Shown piece by piece: positions 1-8,877 of a stretch of DNA of 40,790 bases (positions are counted from its first letter, which is position 1; the number at the start of each line of letters is the position of its first letter). The notes below the pieces were generated by a model. It was not told the DNA's origin. It searched no databases and saw nothing but the letters and a program-made list of their open reading frames with translations. The stretch spans positions 1-40,790 of the forward strand of contig WQXG01000027.1 of assembly GCA_009784975.1 (NCBI GenBank), given 5' to 3'. The DNA comes from Treponema sp. (GTDB lineage: Bacteria; Spirochaetota; Spirochaetia; Treponematales; Breznakiellaceae). The position numbers and the translations under genes are program-made.

Positions 1-204
1 AAAAAACCGGCAGCAAAAAAACCGGCAGTAAAGAAAGCGGCGGCAAAAAAGCCAGCAGCGAAAAAACCGGCAGTAAAAAAAGCAGCAGCCAAGAAACCCG
101 CAGCAGCAAAGAAACCGGCGGCAGCGAAAAAACCGGCAGCGGCAAAGAAACCCGCAGCAGCAAAGAAACCCGTTGTAAAAAGTGAAGTAAAACCGGCAGA
201 GTAA
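1..204 (+). CDS. Lys/Ala/Pro-rich protein, 3' end only
   Basis: The first 67 codons of the window, in frame 1, read as near-perfect repeats of K-K-P-A(-A) ending in KPVVKSEVKPAE and a TAA stop at 202-204. The 5' part of the gene lies outside the window. Tails of this kind are known on histone H1-like and HU-like DNA-binding proteins of bacteria, and less often on ribosome-associated proteins, so a nucleic-acid-binding tail is the natural inference; no globular domain is visible to prove it. The DNA itself is repetitive (units of about 12-15 bases such as aaaaaaccggca), so the tail length probably varies between strains. The same frame stays open for another 29 codons after the stop (see the next entry), which suggests a recent nonsense change. 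Confidence 0.6.
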   Translation, partial: KKPAAKKPAVKKAAAKKPAAKKPAVKKAAAKKPAAAKKPAAAKKPAAAKKPAAAKKPVVKSEVKPAE

Positions 205-294
205 AAACCGGTAGTTAAGAAACCGGCACCGGCTCCAGTTGTTCCGGTAGTTTCGGATGTAACGGTTAATCCGTCAGAAAATCCAAGTATGTAG
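205..294 (+). other. In-frame continuation of the K/A/P-rich reading frame after the TAA stop
   Basis: Directly after TAA (202-204) the same frame reads KPVVKKPAPAPVVPVV and then SDVTVNPSENPSM before TAG at 292-294. The composition stays K/P/A/V-rich, so this looks like former or read-through coding sequence rather than spacer. A single A-to-T change (AAA to TAA) would explain the first stop. The hairpin cluster starts 2 bases after the second stop, which fits 294 as the older gene end. Confidence 0.5.
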
Positions 295-295
295 T

Positions 296-411
296 GTCTG
301 TCCGCAAACTCGGTTAGTTTGCGGACAGACCCAGCATTTTCGCAGCCTAAAGCTGCGAAAATGCAAATTTTAAAGAAGTCTGTCTATAATGTATCTGCAT
401 TATAGACAGAC
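296..411. repeat. Cluster of three hairpins with shared GTCTGTC/GACAGAC arms
   Basis: Three perfect stem-loops follow each other. Arms 296-309/317-330 are 14 bp with a 7-nt loop. Arms 334-346/352-364 are 13 bp with a 5-nt loop. Arms 378-391/398-411 are 14 bp with a 6-nt loop. The first and third share the outer heptamer GTCTGTC/GACAGAC, so the outermost arms 296-302 and 405-411 can also pair with each other. The cluster lies between convergent genes and probably terminates both, but no long T-run follows. It may also be a REP-like repeat unit. Confidence 0.75.
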
Positions 412-419
412 ATTTAGCT

Positions 420-2036
420 TTAGTGTTTAAAGTGTCTTGTTCCTGTAAAAACCATAGCAATTCCGTATTTATCGCATGCCTCAATAGATAATTTATCATT
501 CATAGAGCCGCCGGGCTGAATAATCGCTTTAATTCCCGCTTTTGCCGCCGCGTCAACTATATCCGCAAACGGAAAAAACGCGTCAGAAGCCAAAACTCTT
601 GCAGGATCGCTGTTTTTCCACGGAATACCGCCGGAATCCGCTGTTTCTTCAGAAAGCGCTTTTAATACAGCGGTGCTTCTGTCAAGCGCGTGCTTCGCAG
701 GCCAGATACGGTTTACCTGCCCTCCGCCTATACCTGTTGCCGCCTGCTCTTTTACAATCATTATCGCATTTGATTTTACAAAGGTAACTGCCCTCATGCC
801 AAAAATCATATCGGTAATATCCGTCTCATTTGGAGAGGTTTTTGTCACTATCTCCCATTTTTCAAGAAGAATTCTGTCACATTGCTGTATCAAAAGACCG
901 CCGTCCACCGCGGTATATTCATGAGTCTCTTTGGGGGCATTTTTTAATCTTATAATACGCAGATTTTTTTTCTTTTTTAAAATTTCCAGAGCTTCATCGT
1001 CAAAATCAGGCGCTGCCACTACTTCCAGAAATAATTCGCCCAATCTATAAGCGGTTGGTACATTTACTTTTGTATTACAGGCTACAATACCGCCGAAAAT
1101 CGAAACAGGATCACAGCAAAATGTTTTTTCGTAAGCTTCAAGCAAGGTGTTTCCAAGCGCGATTCCGCATGGAGTATTGTGTTTTACCGCGACACAGCAG
1201 ATTTTATTCCCGCTTGCCGCCCCGGGAACAAGACGTTTTACATCATCTTCCCCCGCGGGATCTGTTCCCGCAAGACCAAAAGCGCAGGCCGCTTTCCAGG
1301 CAACATCAAGGTCTTTAATGTTATTATATCCCATCTCTTTGCCGTTAAGCTGCTCCATACCGCCCAGCACACCGGGTCTGTCGGCATGCAGATAAAGAGC
1401 CGCGCTTTGGTGCCCGTTTTCGCCGTAACGAAGCGGCTGCCCCATTTTCAGGGAAAGCGGCAGAAACGCAGGGTATTCCTCATCAAGCATAAAACGGGAA
1501 ATAGCGGCATCATAAGCCGATGTAAGATTAAAAACCTTCCCGGCAAGTTTTTTTCTGAAATCAAGGGAAACATCCCCGTTTATAACTTTTTGATAATCCG
1601 CCGGATCAGTCAGAACAATTACATCACGATAATTTTTAGCGGCAGAACGAAGCATCCCCGGTCCGCCGATATCGATAAATTCGATTATTTCTTCGGCAGA
1701 AAGACTTGTATCCTGCACTTTTTCAAAAAACGGATAAAGATTAACACAAACAAGATCGATTGTTTCCAGCTTAAGGTTTTTCAGCGTATCGATATGTTCC
1801 GGTACTTCACGGCGGGCAAGGATACCGGCATGAATCGCGGGATGCAGGGTTTTAACCCGCCCGTCAAGACATTCAGGAAAACCGGTAACAGCAGAAACAT
1901 CGGTAACAGGTATATTGTTATCTTGCAAAAACTTCGAGGTGCCTCCGGTAGAAATAATCTCCCACCCTTTTAAAAATGAAGCCAATTCCAGGATACCGTC
2001 TTTGTTAAAAACACTGATAAGAGCTCGTTTTTTCAT
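420..2036 (-). CDS. purH: Bifunctional AICAR transformylase / IMP cyclohydrolase
   Basis: Catalyses the last two steps of de novo purine synthesis in the cytoplasm: formylation of AICAR with 10-formyl-tetrahydrofolate, then ring closure to IMP. The 538-residue length is normal for PurH. The N-terminal MGS-like cyclohydrolase domain starts MKKRALISVF, with DGRVKTLHP at 58-66 and DIGGPGMLRSAAKN at 122-135. The transformylase half carries LRYGENGHQ near 202 (the usual form is LRYGENPHQ) and the catalytic Lys-His pair in KHNTPCG at 284-290. I start at the ATG whose first base is 2036 because GGAGG lies just upstream (plus strand 2041-2045) and family similarity begins there; an upstream in-frame start at 2105 would add 23 unrelated residues. 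It is transcribed alone, converging on the K/A/P-rich gene. Confidence 0.96.
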   Translation of the reverse strand: MKKRALISVFNKDGILELASFLKGWEIISTGGTSKFLQDNNIPVTDVSAVTGFPECLDGRVKTLHPAIHAGILARREVPEHIDTLKNLKLETIDLVCVNLYPFFEKVQDTSLSAEEIIEFIDIGGPGMLRSAAKNYRDVIVLTDPADYQKVINGDVSLDFRKKLAGKVFNLTSAYDAAISRFMLDEEYPAFLPLSLKMGQPLRYGENGHQSAALYLHADRPGVLGGMEQLNGKEMGYNNIKDLDVAWKAACAFGLAGTDPAGEDDVKRLVPGAASGNKICCVAVKHNTPCGIALGNTLLEAYEKTFCCDPVSIFGGIVACNTKVNVPTAYRLGELFLEVVAAPDFDDEALEILKKKKNLRIIRLKNAPKETHEYTAVDGGLLIQQCDRILLEKWEIVTKTSPNETDITDMIFGMRAVTFVKSNAIMIVKEQAATGIGGGQVNRIWPAKHALDRSTAVLKALSEETADSGGIPWKNSDPARVLASDAFFPFADIVDAAAKAGIKAIIQPGGSMNDKLSIEACDKYGIAMVFTGTRHFKH

Positions 2037-2098
2037 ATTCCCTCCACAGAAACAGATTATTATTTTTAGATAACTATGTCCACTACCCCTACCCTGTC

Positions 2099-2127
2099 TT
2101 GACATAAAAGGCGGTTTTTGATAAAAA
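2099..2127 (+). promoter_or_regulatory. Promoter for tRNA-Leu
   Basis: TTGACA at 2099-2104, a 17-nt spacer and TAAAAA at 2122-2127 place a start near 2134, about 10 bases before the tRNA. The -35 is perfect; the -10 matches 4 of 6. It lies inside the upstream extension of the purH frame, another reason to reject the longer purH start. Confidence 0.55.
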
Positions 2128-2143
2128 AGGATAACAAGGTATT

Positions 2144-2225
2144 GCGGCCTTGGTGGAACTGGTAGACACGCTAGCTTGAGGTGCTAGTGCCGTAAGGTAT
2201 GGAAGTTCGAGTCTTCTAGGCCGCA
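2144..2225 (+). tRNA. tRNA-Leu (anticodon GAG)
   Basis: An 82-base cloverleaf. The acceptor stem GCGGCCT (2144-2150) pairs with AGGCCGC (2218-2224), with discriminator A at 2225. The anticodon stem CTAGC/GCTAG (2171-2175/2183-2187) encloses the loop TTGAGGT, giving GAG at 2178-2180, which reads CUC/CUU. The variable arm is short, and GTTCGAGTC forms the T-loop region. CCA is not encoded. No terminator is visible before the ankyrin gene 48 bases downstream, so read-through into it is possible. Confidence 0.95.
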
Positions 2226-2273
2226 TATCTCTATCCTCTAATTCCTAACCATAAAAACGCCGATGATATAGGC

Positions 2274-5051
2274 ATGAAGAACTCATCAATTTTTACGGCT
2301 CTTTTGAGCTTTTTTACGGTTTTATTGCTGTGTGCTAGCGGTTGTAAAAGCGCGCCTCCCCCTGACGAAATCTCCATTTGGGAACTCTTGCTTTCCAGAG
2401 ATGCCAGCGCAAGGGGATATTTTCTGGGCGAAGTTGACGTAAATGCCCTGGATGAAGAAGGAAGAACTCCTCTTCATTATGCGGCGGAATTAAGGGATGC
2501 CCAGCTTGCCGGATTCTTCATATCCATTGGAGCCAATGTAAACGCTCTTGATAATTCAAAACAAAGCCCGCTTGGTATCAGTATCGAAAATAACGACCCT
2601 GTTATTGCCAGATTGCTCGCGCAAGCGGGAGCGCAGATTCATCTGACTATCATGGAGAATAAAACCGCGGCGCAAATGGCGCTTGCTTCGGGGCCTTCCT
2701 TATTCAGATCGATACTAACGCCTGCAAGCGTAGAAGCAGTTGACAGTAATAACAGAACAGTTCTTCATATGGCGGCAATCGCGGGAAATATTCCGGCAGC
2801 GGACGCCATTCTGGAAATTACATCATCTGTAAGTTTAATAAATAAAAATGACAGGCAAAATAAAAACGCGCTGGATTATACTTTTGAAAGACTTGACTCA
2901 AAAAATCACATGGATATAGCAGAAAAGCTGATATTATCCGGCGGGTTTTCTGAAAACCATGTTTTTTCCTTCTTTGGACCCGCCGCGCGCAGCGCAAATT
3001 ACAATATACGCCGTAATGAAGGACTTGCGCCCATTCACTTTGCCGTAATGAACAGCCATTTGGGATTTATCTCTTTTATTCTGGATAAAAATATTGATAT
3101 CAATATAAAAAGCAATTCCGGGGCAACCGCGCTTCATGAAGCAGTAAGAATCGGCAATATAGAAATAATCACAATGCTTCTTGCATCAGGCGCGGATGTT
3201 AATGCCAGAGACGCGAATAACAATTCCCCCCTGCATACAGGAATCCCGACAGATGTTCACAGGGAAATAGTAAATTTATTATTAAATAACAAGGCAGATT
3301 CCAATCTGCGCGATGAACATGGAGATACTCCTCTTCATGTCGCAATTACCCTAAATCGTCCGCTGGATGTGATTCAGGCGCTTATAAGCGGCGGCAGCGA
3401 TGTTCATATCAGAAATATTCAGGGAAAAACACCTCTGTATCTTGCTGTTCAGGAAGGACGCACTGCGCTAATTCCCGCGCTTTTAACAGCCGGAGCTGAA
3501 ATTTTCGCGGCAGATAATTCCAATGTTACCCCGTTTGATATGGCAGCAAGGGCAAATGACGCGGCTTTTAACATGCTAATTGTCCCGGAAACCGTAAACC
3601 AAAGAGACAGCGCCGGCAACTCAATGCTCCATGCCGCTATCAGAAACCGCGCCAACCCTGTGCAAATCGCGCGTATTCTTGACGCAAGAGCGCATGTAGA
3701 CGCAAGAAACAGGGACGGAGATACCGCTCTTCATAATGCCGTAAGAATGAATCAAAGGGAAAGCGGAGAATTTTTAATTTCAAGGGGAGCGAATATTTAT
3801 TCGCTAAACTCATCCGGGCAAAGCCCGTTATTCCTTGCGCTTTCCGGCACCAGCATCCGTGAATGGATAATTAATCCTACTACCATCAACGCAAAAGACG
3901 GACTTGGCAACAATATGCTCCACTATGCGGCAGAATGGCGGTTAAATAATGTAATACCAATTATTATAAGAAACGGTTTATCTGTAGAAGAAGCAAACGC
4001 TACAGGAGAAACACCTGTTTTTTTGGCGACAAAAACCAACAGTCCTTCTACAATAACCGTCCTTGTAGACAACAATTCCAATTTATTTGCCCGAGATTCA
4101 CAGGGTAATTCTGTTTTACATACAGCGGTAAGATGGAATGCAAAAGAAGCTGCTGAATTGCTTTTATCTTTAAGGCTTGATATAAACGCTCATTCACTTA
4201 ACGGCAATACTCCGCTTCATGATGCTGTTATTCACAGAATGTCAGAAATTGAAACACTTTTAATAAATCGAGGCGCAGACCTGGAAGTAAGAAACATTGA
4301 CGGTAACACTCCCTTTATGGAAGCGGTCAGAGCCGGAAATTTACCATCTGTAGAAAGACTTTCTGCAAGCAGAGCGGACTCCTCTACCAGAAATAACAGG
4401 GGCGACACACCTTTGCATATTGCTGTCAGCATGGACATGAGAGATTTAGTTAACATGCTTTTAAGAATGGGCACTTCAATTCATGCGCGAAATACCAGAA
4501 ACAGAACGCCTTTCCAGCTATCACTTACAATATCAACAGATATGGTATCAACTCTTTTGGCAGCCAACCGCATCAATATTCCCGATGATATGGGTAATTC
4601 TGCGCTTCACATCGCATTGCAGGAAAGAGCGTCTTCTTCCATGATTAGAACAATCATAACACGCGGCGCCCGTTTAAATGCCGTTGATAATAACGGAAAA
4701 ACACCATTAAGGCTCGCTGTTGATATGGATTTGTGGGAACTTTCAAAGCTAATCGCGGATGCCGGAGCTGACCCGTTTATTTCCGCTGTGGACAACAGAA
4801 CACCTGCGGAAATTTCTTTTGCCAAGGGTGAAGATTGTGTCAGAGCGCTTTTTTCCGGGTCTGCAATTAATACCAGGGATAGCCAGGGAAATACCATTTT
4901 GCACATAGCGGCTCATCATGGCACGCCCGGAATAATTGAACTTCTTCTTGAATTGGGAGCCAATAAAACCATCAGAAACATTTCAGCGGAAAGCCCGCAT
5001 GATATAGCTTTAAGATGGAATCGTACAGATAACGCAGATTTATTAAAATAA
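2274..5051 (+). CDS. Ankyrin-repeat lipoprotein
   Basis: A 925-residue protein with a lipoprotein signal: basic MKNSS, a hydrophobic stretch, then CASGC with the lipidated Cys at 24. Nearly all the rest is ankyrin repeats of about 33 residues, with repeated cores such as GRTPLHYAAE, GATALHEAV, GDTPLHVAI and GNTPLHDAV. I estimate some 25 units, a few of them degenerate. Ankyrin solenoids bind proteins, so this is probably an envelope-anchored scaffold or binding protein facing the periplasm or cell surface; no partner can be named from sequence. No good ribosome-binding site precedes the ATG (ATAGG is too close). It is followed 15 bases later by the LRR gene on the same strand, so the two repeat proteins are probably co-expressed. 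Confidence 0.9.
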   Translation: MKNSSIFTALLSFFTVLLLCASGCKSAPPPDEISIWELLLSRDASARGYFLGEVDVNALDEEGRTPLHYAAELRDAQLAGFFISIGANVNALDNSKQSPLGISIENNDPVIARLLAQAGAQIHLTIMENKTAAQMALASGPSLFRSILTPASVEAVDSNNRTVLHMAAIAGNIPAADAILEITSSVSLINKNDRQNKNALDYTFERLDSKNHMDIAEKLILSGGFSENHVFSFFGPAARSANYNIRRNEGLAPIHFAVMNSHLGFISFILDKNIDINIKSNSGATALHEAVRIGNIEIITMLLASGADVNARDANNNSPLHTGIPTDVHREIVNLLLNNKADSNLRDEHGDTPLHVAITLNRPLDVIQALISGGSDVHIRNIQGKTPLYLAVQEGRTALIPALLTAGAEIFAADNSNVTPFDMAARANDAAFNMLIVPETVNQRDSAGNSMLHAAIRNRANPVQIARILDARAHVDARNRDGDTALHNAVRMNQRESGEFLISRGANIYSLNSSGQSPLFLALSGTSIREWIINPTTINAKDGLGNNMLHYAAEWRLNNVIPIIIRNGLSVEEANATGETPVFLATKTNSPSTITVLVDNNSNLFARDSQGNSVLHTAVRWNAKEAAELLLSLRLDINAHSLNGNTPLHDAVIHRMSEIETLLINRGADLEVRNIDGNTPFMEAVRAGNLPSVERLSASRADSSTRNNRGDTPLHIAVSMDMRDLVNMLLRMGTSIHARNTRNRTPFQLSLTISTDMVSTLLAANRINIPDDMGNSALHIALQERASSSMIRTIITRGARLNAVDNNGKTPLRLAVDMDLWELSKLIADAGADPFISAVDNRTPAEISFAKGEDCVRALFSGSAINTRDSQGNTILHIAAHHGTPGIIELLLELGANKTIRNISAESPHDIALRWNRTDNADLLK

Positions 5052-5066
5052 AAAAGGTAAATTTAT

Positions 5067-7214
5067 ATGAGTAGTGATTATGAATATATCGCAGAAGAAA
5101 GCGGAATTGTTATTACGAATTATAAGGGTAGTGCAAAAGATGTTGTTATACCCGAAGAAATTGACGGAAAACCTGTTGCTTTTATAGGCGACAATGCCTT
5201 TGGAAGAAAAGGTTTAACTTCGGTTGTATTTCCATCAACCCTAAAGGGAATCAGGGAAAGCGCTTTTGAGCGCAACGAAATTGAAGAAGTTATTATTCCG
5301 GAAAGTGTTAGTATCCTGGGTTATTATGCTTTTGCATCCGGCAGTGTAAAGCGTGTTACAATTCAAGCAAAACATAACTTAATCATAGAAAAAGACGCTT
5401 TTTCGGGAAATGAAATCGAAGAGCTGGTTCTGGACGGAAACATTATAGAAATTCGGGAAAGGGCTTTTTATGAAAATAAAATTACTAAGGTTCGTATCCC
5501 CGACAGTGTTAAAGTTATTGGGAAAGAAGCATTTTCGTGTAACAAAATAGAAAAGCTGGTTTTAGGCAATAGCGTAGAGACAATAGATACATGGGCTTTT
5601 AAGAAAAACATGCTGACCGAGGTTGAACTGCCTGATTCCTTTAAAAACCTGGGCTCCAGTGTTTTTGATGATAATAAAATTAAATTGGCTATTATCGGCG
5701 ACGATATGACAAATCCTCCTTACTTTGGTAAAAATGTGCGCATAATAAAAAGAAGCGCCTTGGCATTTGAAACTTCAAGCACGCAATACGCTCACCCTGA
5801 TAATTTTAAGTGGATAGTAAGAAAAGATAAAAAAGGCGTGAGTATAACCGATTACCTGGGAAAAGAAAAAGACGTAAGTATTCCTCCGCAAATTAATGGC
5901 CACCCTGTTATATCGGTTGGATTTCATAATAAAAAGACAAATTATTTAGGTCATGTTACCATACCCGGCAGTGTTGAAGAAATTGGAAGCAAAGCTTTTG
6001 CAAATAGCGGAATGACCAGCGTTACAATTGAAAACGGCGTAAAAATTATTAATTCTTATGCTTTTGATAATTGTGCTTTAACTAGCGTCACAATTCCGGA
6101 CAGCGTTACAACATTGGAAAAACACGCATTTAGCCGCAATAAATTAACAGAAGTTACGTTGTCTAAAGGTTTGGATAAAATCAGCGATAATGCGTTTAGC
6201 AAAAACGAGATTGTTAACATTGATATACCGCCGAATATTACAGAAATCGGCGAGTTAGCTTTTTATAAAAACAAAATGAAAAAGCTGATAATTCCGTTTG
6301 GCACAAAAAGAATATTAAGGCTTGCCTTTTGTGAAACCAGAATAAACGAAGTTACCCTGCCGGAATCAATAGAATTTATTGGACAAGGCGCATTCAGGAA
6401 CAATAATTTAAAATCTGTAACTATACCAGACAGCAATATCACGATACAAAAACAGGCCTTTGAATTTAACAATATCGAAAGTGTCCGTTTTGGAAAGGGC
6501 TCAATAAGTATTGAAGACACAACGTTTCAGGAAAACCTGATAAGAGAAGTTGTACTTCCGCCTAATGTAACAGGTACAGGTATGAGTAATTCGAAATGCG
6601 AGAATTCTTTTGACTTTTGGGTAAAAATATTAAATCCGGACGGAACTTTAAAAAATCCCGTTAAGCTTAAGCCGCAAAACCCGAAGTATGTGCAAACAAA
6701 AAAGATACTAGTGAGTCCCGGCGATGTTATTTTCCTGAACCATGAAGGATTATTATTCGGAAGCATGCAGGGAAAGGACGTTTGCAACACATCTTTTAAT
6801 GTTGGAGGTGTTAAAAGTTTTGGTCAAAACGGCGGACTTATTACTGACAGACTGTTAATCAACAACCCTAGCAAGTTTATAGGGGTCGTTACAGCAGACG
6901 GCACAATTTATCATCATCCTGAAAGCATTAAACCAGTCATGGATATGCTTTCGGCAAACAATGAAATTCCAAAATCAGGCGTTAAGCTTGCCGAAATATT
7001 CAAAGAAGGCCGTGTTGAGATTCAGGGCAATATAGGGATAGTCTACAACAAAGACAATGTAAAAGTTGGCGAGGTAAGAAACGCTCCCATAGACGACATC
7101 AAAATTTTAGGCGGCGCGTTATTGTGCGTTTTGGTAAATGTAGACCCTGAAAACGCTCCCTTCTCACATGCTTATAATGTATTTGATACACCGCTGCCGC
7201 CATACAACTATTGA
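5067..7214 (+). CDS. BspA-type leucine-rich repeat protein with an unknown C-terminal domain
   Basis: A 715-residue protein. Residues from about 1 to 500 are LRR_5 (BspA/TpLRR-type) repeats of about 23 residues with the pattern I-x-x-x-A-F-x-x-N-x-I/L-x-x-V-x-I-P, for example IRESAFERNEIEEVIIPESV. The block is in two halves that each begin with an Y/W-x-V/I-x-x-x-x-x-G-x-x-I-T-x-Y-x-G motif (near residues 7 and 251), suggesting an internal duplication. From about 505 onward a non-repeat region starts with SFDFWVKILNPDG; I do not recognise it. AAGG precedes the ATG at a good distance. BspA-like proteins of Treponema are usually surface adhesins, but this one has no signal peptide or lipobox, so it is either cytoplasmic or exported by another route. 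Confidence 0.85.
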   Translation: MSSDYEYIAEESGIVITNYKGSAKDVVIPEEIDGKPVAFIGDNAFGRKGLTSVVFPSTLKGIRESAFERNEIEEVIIPESVSILGYYAFASGSVKRVTIQAKHNLIIEKDAFSGNEIEELVLDGNIIEIRERAFYENKITKVRIPDSVKVIGKEAFSCNKIEKLVLGNSVETIDTWAFKKNMLTEVELPDSFKNLGSSVFDDNKIKLAIIGDDMTNPPYFGKNVRIIKRSALAFETSSTQYAHPDNFKWIVRKDKKGVSITDYLGKEKDVSIPPQINGHPVISVGFHNKKTNYLGHVTIPGSVEEIGSKAFANSGMTSVTIENGVKIINSYAFDNCALTSVTIPDSVTTLEKHAFSRNKLTEVTLSKGLDKISDNAFSKNEIVNIDIPPNITEIGELAFYKNKMKKLIIPFGTKRILRLAFCETRINEVTLPESIEFIGQGAFRNNNLKSVTIPDSNITIQKQAFEFNNIESVRFGKGSISIEDTTFQENLIREVVLPPNVTGTGMSNSKCENSFDFWVKILNPDGTLKNPVKLKPQNPKYVQTKKILVSPGDVIFLNHEGLLFGSMQGKDVCNTSFNVGGVKSFGQNGGLITDRLLINNPSKFIGVVTADGTIYHHPESIKPVMDMLSANNEIPKSGVKLAEIFKEGRVEIQGNIGIVYNKDNVKVGEVRNAPIDDIKILGGALLCVLVNVDPENAPFSHAYNVFDTPLPPYNY

Positions 7215-7230
7215 CACCATATATCCCTTC

Positions 7231-7263
7231 CGTTTATAATGGAATCAGACTCCATATTAAACG
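7231..7263. terminator. Hairpin between convergent genes
   Basis: CGTTTA (7231-7236) pairs with TAAACG (7258-7263), and ATGGA pairs with TCCAT inside, with a 2x2 internal mismatch and a 7-nt loop. It lies between the LRR gene and the 3' end of the toxin gene and overlaps the toxin stop codon. No strong T-run follows, so it is a weak terminator candidate. Confidence 0.45.
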
Positions 7264-8063
7264 AAAGGTTCGTGTTGGTTCGTTCTTTCCATCAGCTCAA
7301 TTAACATTATATATGCTTCATTTGGGCTGTATGTTTCACATGGACGCAGTAACATATTTGTATCACCTAAAAATTCGTCATCCTGCATTTTTAATTCAAG
7401 GTTTTTCAGGTATTCCTGAATTGTTGGCGGTTTTGAAACGGAAAAACTCATATATTTACGATAACATTTAAACATTTTTTCGACATTGACATTTTGTGTA
7501 GATAAAGCTTTATACAAGTCAAATAAATCACGTCCTTTACGGCGTTGATACAAAGCGCGTAATTTAGAACCCAGTAATTCTTCCAATTGATATGTCGTTA
7601 TCCTGCAATTTCCGGAAAACCATTGGTTGTGTACATTGAAATTGTGTTGTATTAATCCAAGTACATTATAATGTTCGCGGCAGTTTATTTCTACTTTCAA
7701 CCTCAAAGGAATTACAGGAGGAATTTCTGAATCAAAACGGAAAGTAATAGTATTGTTATTTTGTTTTTGCTTTATTATAGGTTTTCCAAGAAAAGATAAA
7801 CATTCCCTTATTGTGTCAATTGTCTCCGATATCGGTTCCTGGTTGATTTGTACAAGGTCAATATCCTCTGAGTATCGCGGTTGTGGATGCAGATACAATT
7901 TATGCAGTGCGGTTCCGCCTCTGAAAGCCAGATGGGATGCCAGAAATTGGTTATTATAAATGGCAGTTAAAACACGGCAAATTACCAGATCCTGTTCAAT
8001 TTGCGCATTGTTTTTCCAGGGAAAAAATTCAGACCATTGCTGTATTGCAGGTTGCGGAATCAT
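7257..8063 (-). CDS. abiEii: AbiEii/AbiGii-family nucleotidyltransferase toxin
   Basis: A 268-residue protein with the DNA polymerase beta-like nucleotidyltransferase signature of the AbiEii family. GG at 49-50 in FRGGTALHKLYL is followed by RYSEDIDL with D67 and D69 as the metal-binding pair. Then come KVEIN at 123-127 (third acidic position) and LLGSKLRALYQRRKGRDLFDL at 163-183 (motif IV with K167, D179 and D182). AbiEii proteins are the toxins of type IV toxin-antitoxin systems; related MenT toxins add nucleotides to tRNA acceptor ends, and some AbiE systems abort phage infection. The ATG overlaps the TGA of the upstream antitoxin (8060-8063, ATGA), the usual coupled arrangement. All key motifs are intact, so it is probably active. 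Confidence 0.9.
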   Translation of the reverse strand: MIPQPAIQQWSEFFPWKNNAQIEQDLVICRVLTAIYNNQFLASHLAFRGGTALHKLYLHPQPRYSEDIDLVQINQEPISETIDTIRECLSFLGKPIIKQKQNNNTITFRFDSEIPPVIPLRLKVEINCREHYNVLGLIQHNFNVHNQWFSGNCRITTYQLEELLGSKLRALYQRRKGRDLFDLYKALSTQNVNVEKMFKCYRKYMSFSVSKPPTIQEYLKNLELKMQDDEFLGDTNMLLRPCETYSPNEAYIMLIELMERTNQHEPFV

Positions 8064-8869
8064 AAATCGTCTACCTCCACATGTTCATTTAAGATTATTT
8101 TCCAACGTTTATCAATTATTGATTTCTCGCTTTCTTTACCGCTTTTTAACGGAACCTTCTGAAAACCGCATTTGTACTCCTGTGCTTTTATATATAAATC
8201 TTCGGCTTTTTTTGACTGCTCTAAAATATTCTCACATAAATATCCCAGCCGTTGAATTGTTGCAACAGGAACAAATGAAAAAAACTGTTCATCCAATAGT
8301 TTAAAATCCAGTATTTCCGCCAATTCAGACAGAACAGTAGATGCCCGGCTAAGCCCGCCTATCTTATTTTGAAAAGTAATAATATCTGCGGCAGTCAGTT
8401 CCGGTCTTGAAACATGAATATCACCGCTTTCAGTTCTTATTGGTTTAAGCCAGGACTGCGGTATATTTTTTCGTTTTGAAATATAAGTGATATATACCTC
8501 ATTTTTGAAGGTATCCCGCATTGGCGGAAAAGAAGTTATTACAGAAAATACCTGCGGCTGCTGATGAGCAGCTCCATAATATGACGCTGCATTAAGCAAA
8601 CCAACATAATATGGGCGTTGAAGATACCTCATTAGAAAGTCTATATACAATTCCGGCGGAACAGTCCCGCGTAAAGCATAACTAATCGGTATTATAGCAT
8701 AAAACCCATTTAAAACAGAAACAATCTCATTAGCGTCAGATAATCGTTTTAACGCGCTTTTTATTGCCGTATCGGAAAAAGCAGGAAGTTTCTCCCTTAT
8801 TTCATTTAAAGAAAAGGTATACCCACCCCGTTTTTGCAAGTCTTTTATAAAGTCTCTGATTTTATACAT
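8060..8869 (-). CDS. abiEi: AbiEi-family antitoxin / transcriptional repressor
   Basis: A 269-residue protein directly upstream of, and overlapping, the AbiEii toxin. The N-terminal 60 residues form a winged-helix pattern (FSLNEIREKLPAFSDTAIKSALKRL, then IVSVLNGFYAI), as in AbiEi antitoxins. The middle, YIDFLMRYLQRPYYVGLLNAASYYGAAHQQPQ, matches the family's conserved Y-x-G-L-x-x-A-A-x-x-x-G-x-x-x-Q core. AbiEi proteins silence the toxin and autoregulate by binding inverted repeats in their own promoter, and such a palindrome lies just upstream (8878-8944). Antitoxin-first order is standard. The gene pair sits alone between chromosomal genes of different function, consistent with a defence insert. 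Confidence 0.88.
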   Translation of the reverse strand: MYKIRDFIKDLQKRGGYTFSLNEIREKLPAFSDTAIKSALKRLSDANEIVSVLNGFYAIIPISYALRGTVPPELYIDFLMRYLQRPYYVGLLNAASYYGAAHQQPQVFSVITSFPPMRDTFKNEVYITYISKRKNIPQSWLKPIRTESGDIHVSRPELTAADIITFQNKIGGLSRASTVLSELAEILDFKLLDEQFFSFVPVATIQRLGYLCENILEQSKKAEDLYIKAQEYKCGFQKVPLKSGKESEKSIIDKRWKIILNEHVEVDDL

Positions 8870-8877
8870 AACAAATT

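Noticed and set aside
1179..1973. 264-codon plus-strand open frame opposite purH
   Set aside because: It is fully antisense to a clear purH gene, has no domain pattern or ribosome-binding site, and reads like a shadow.
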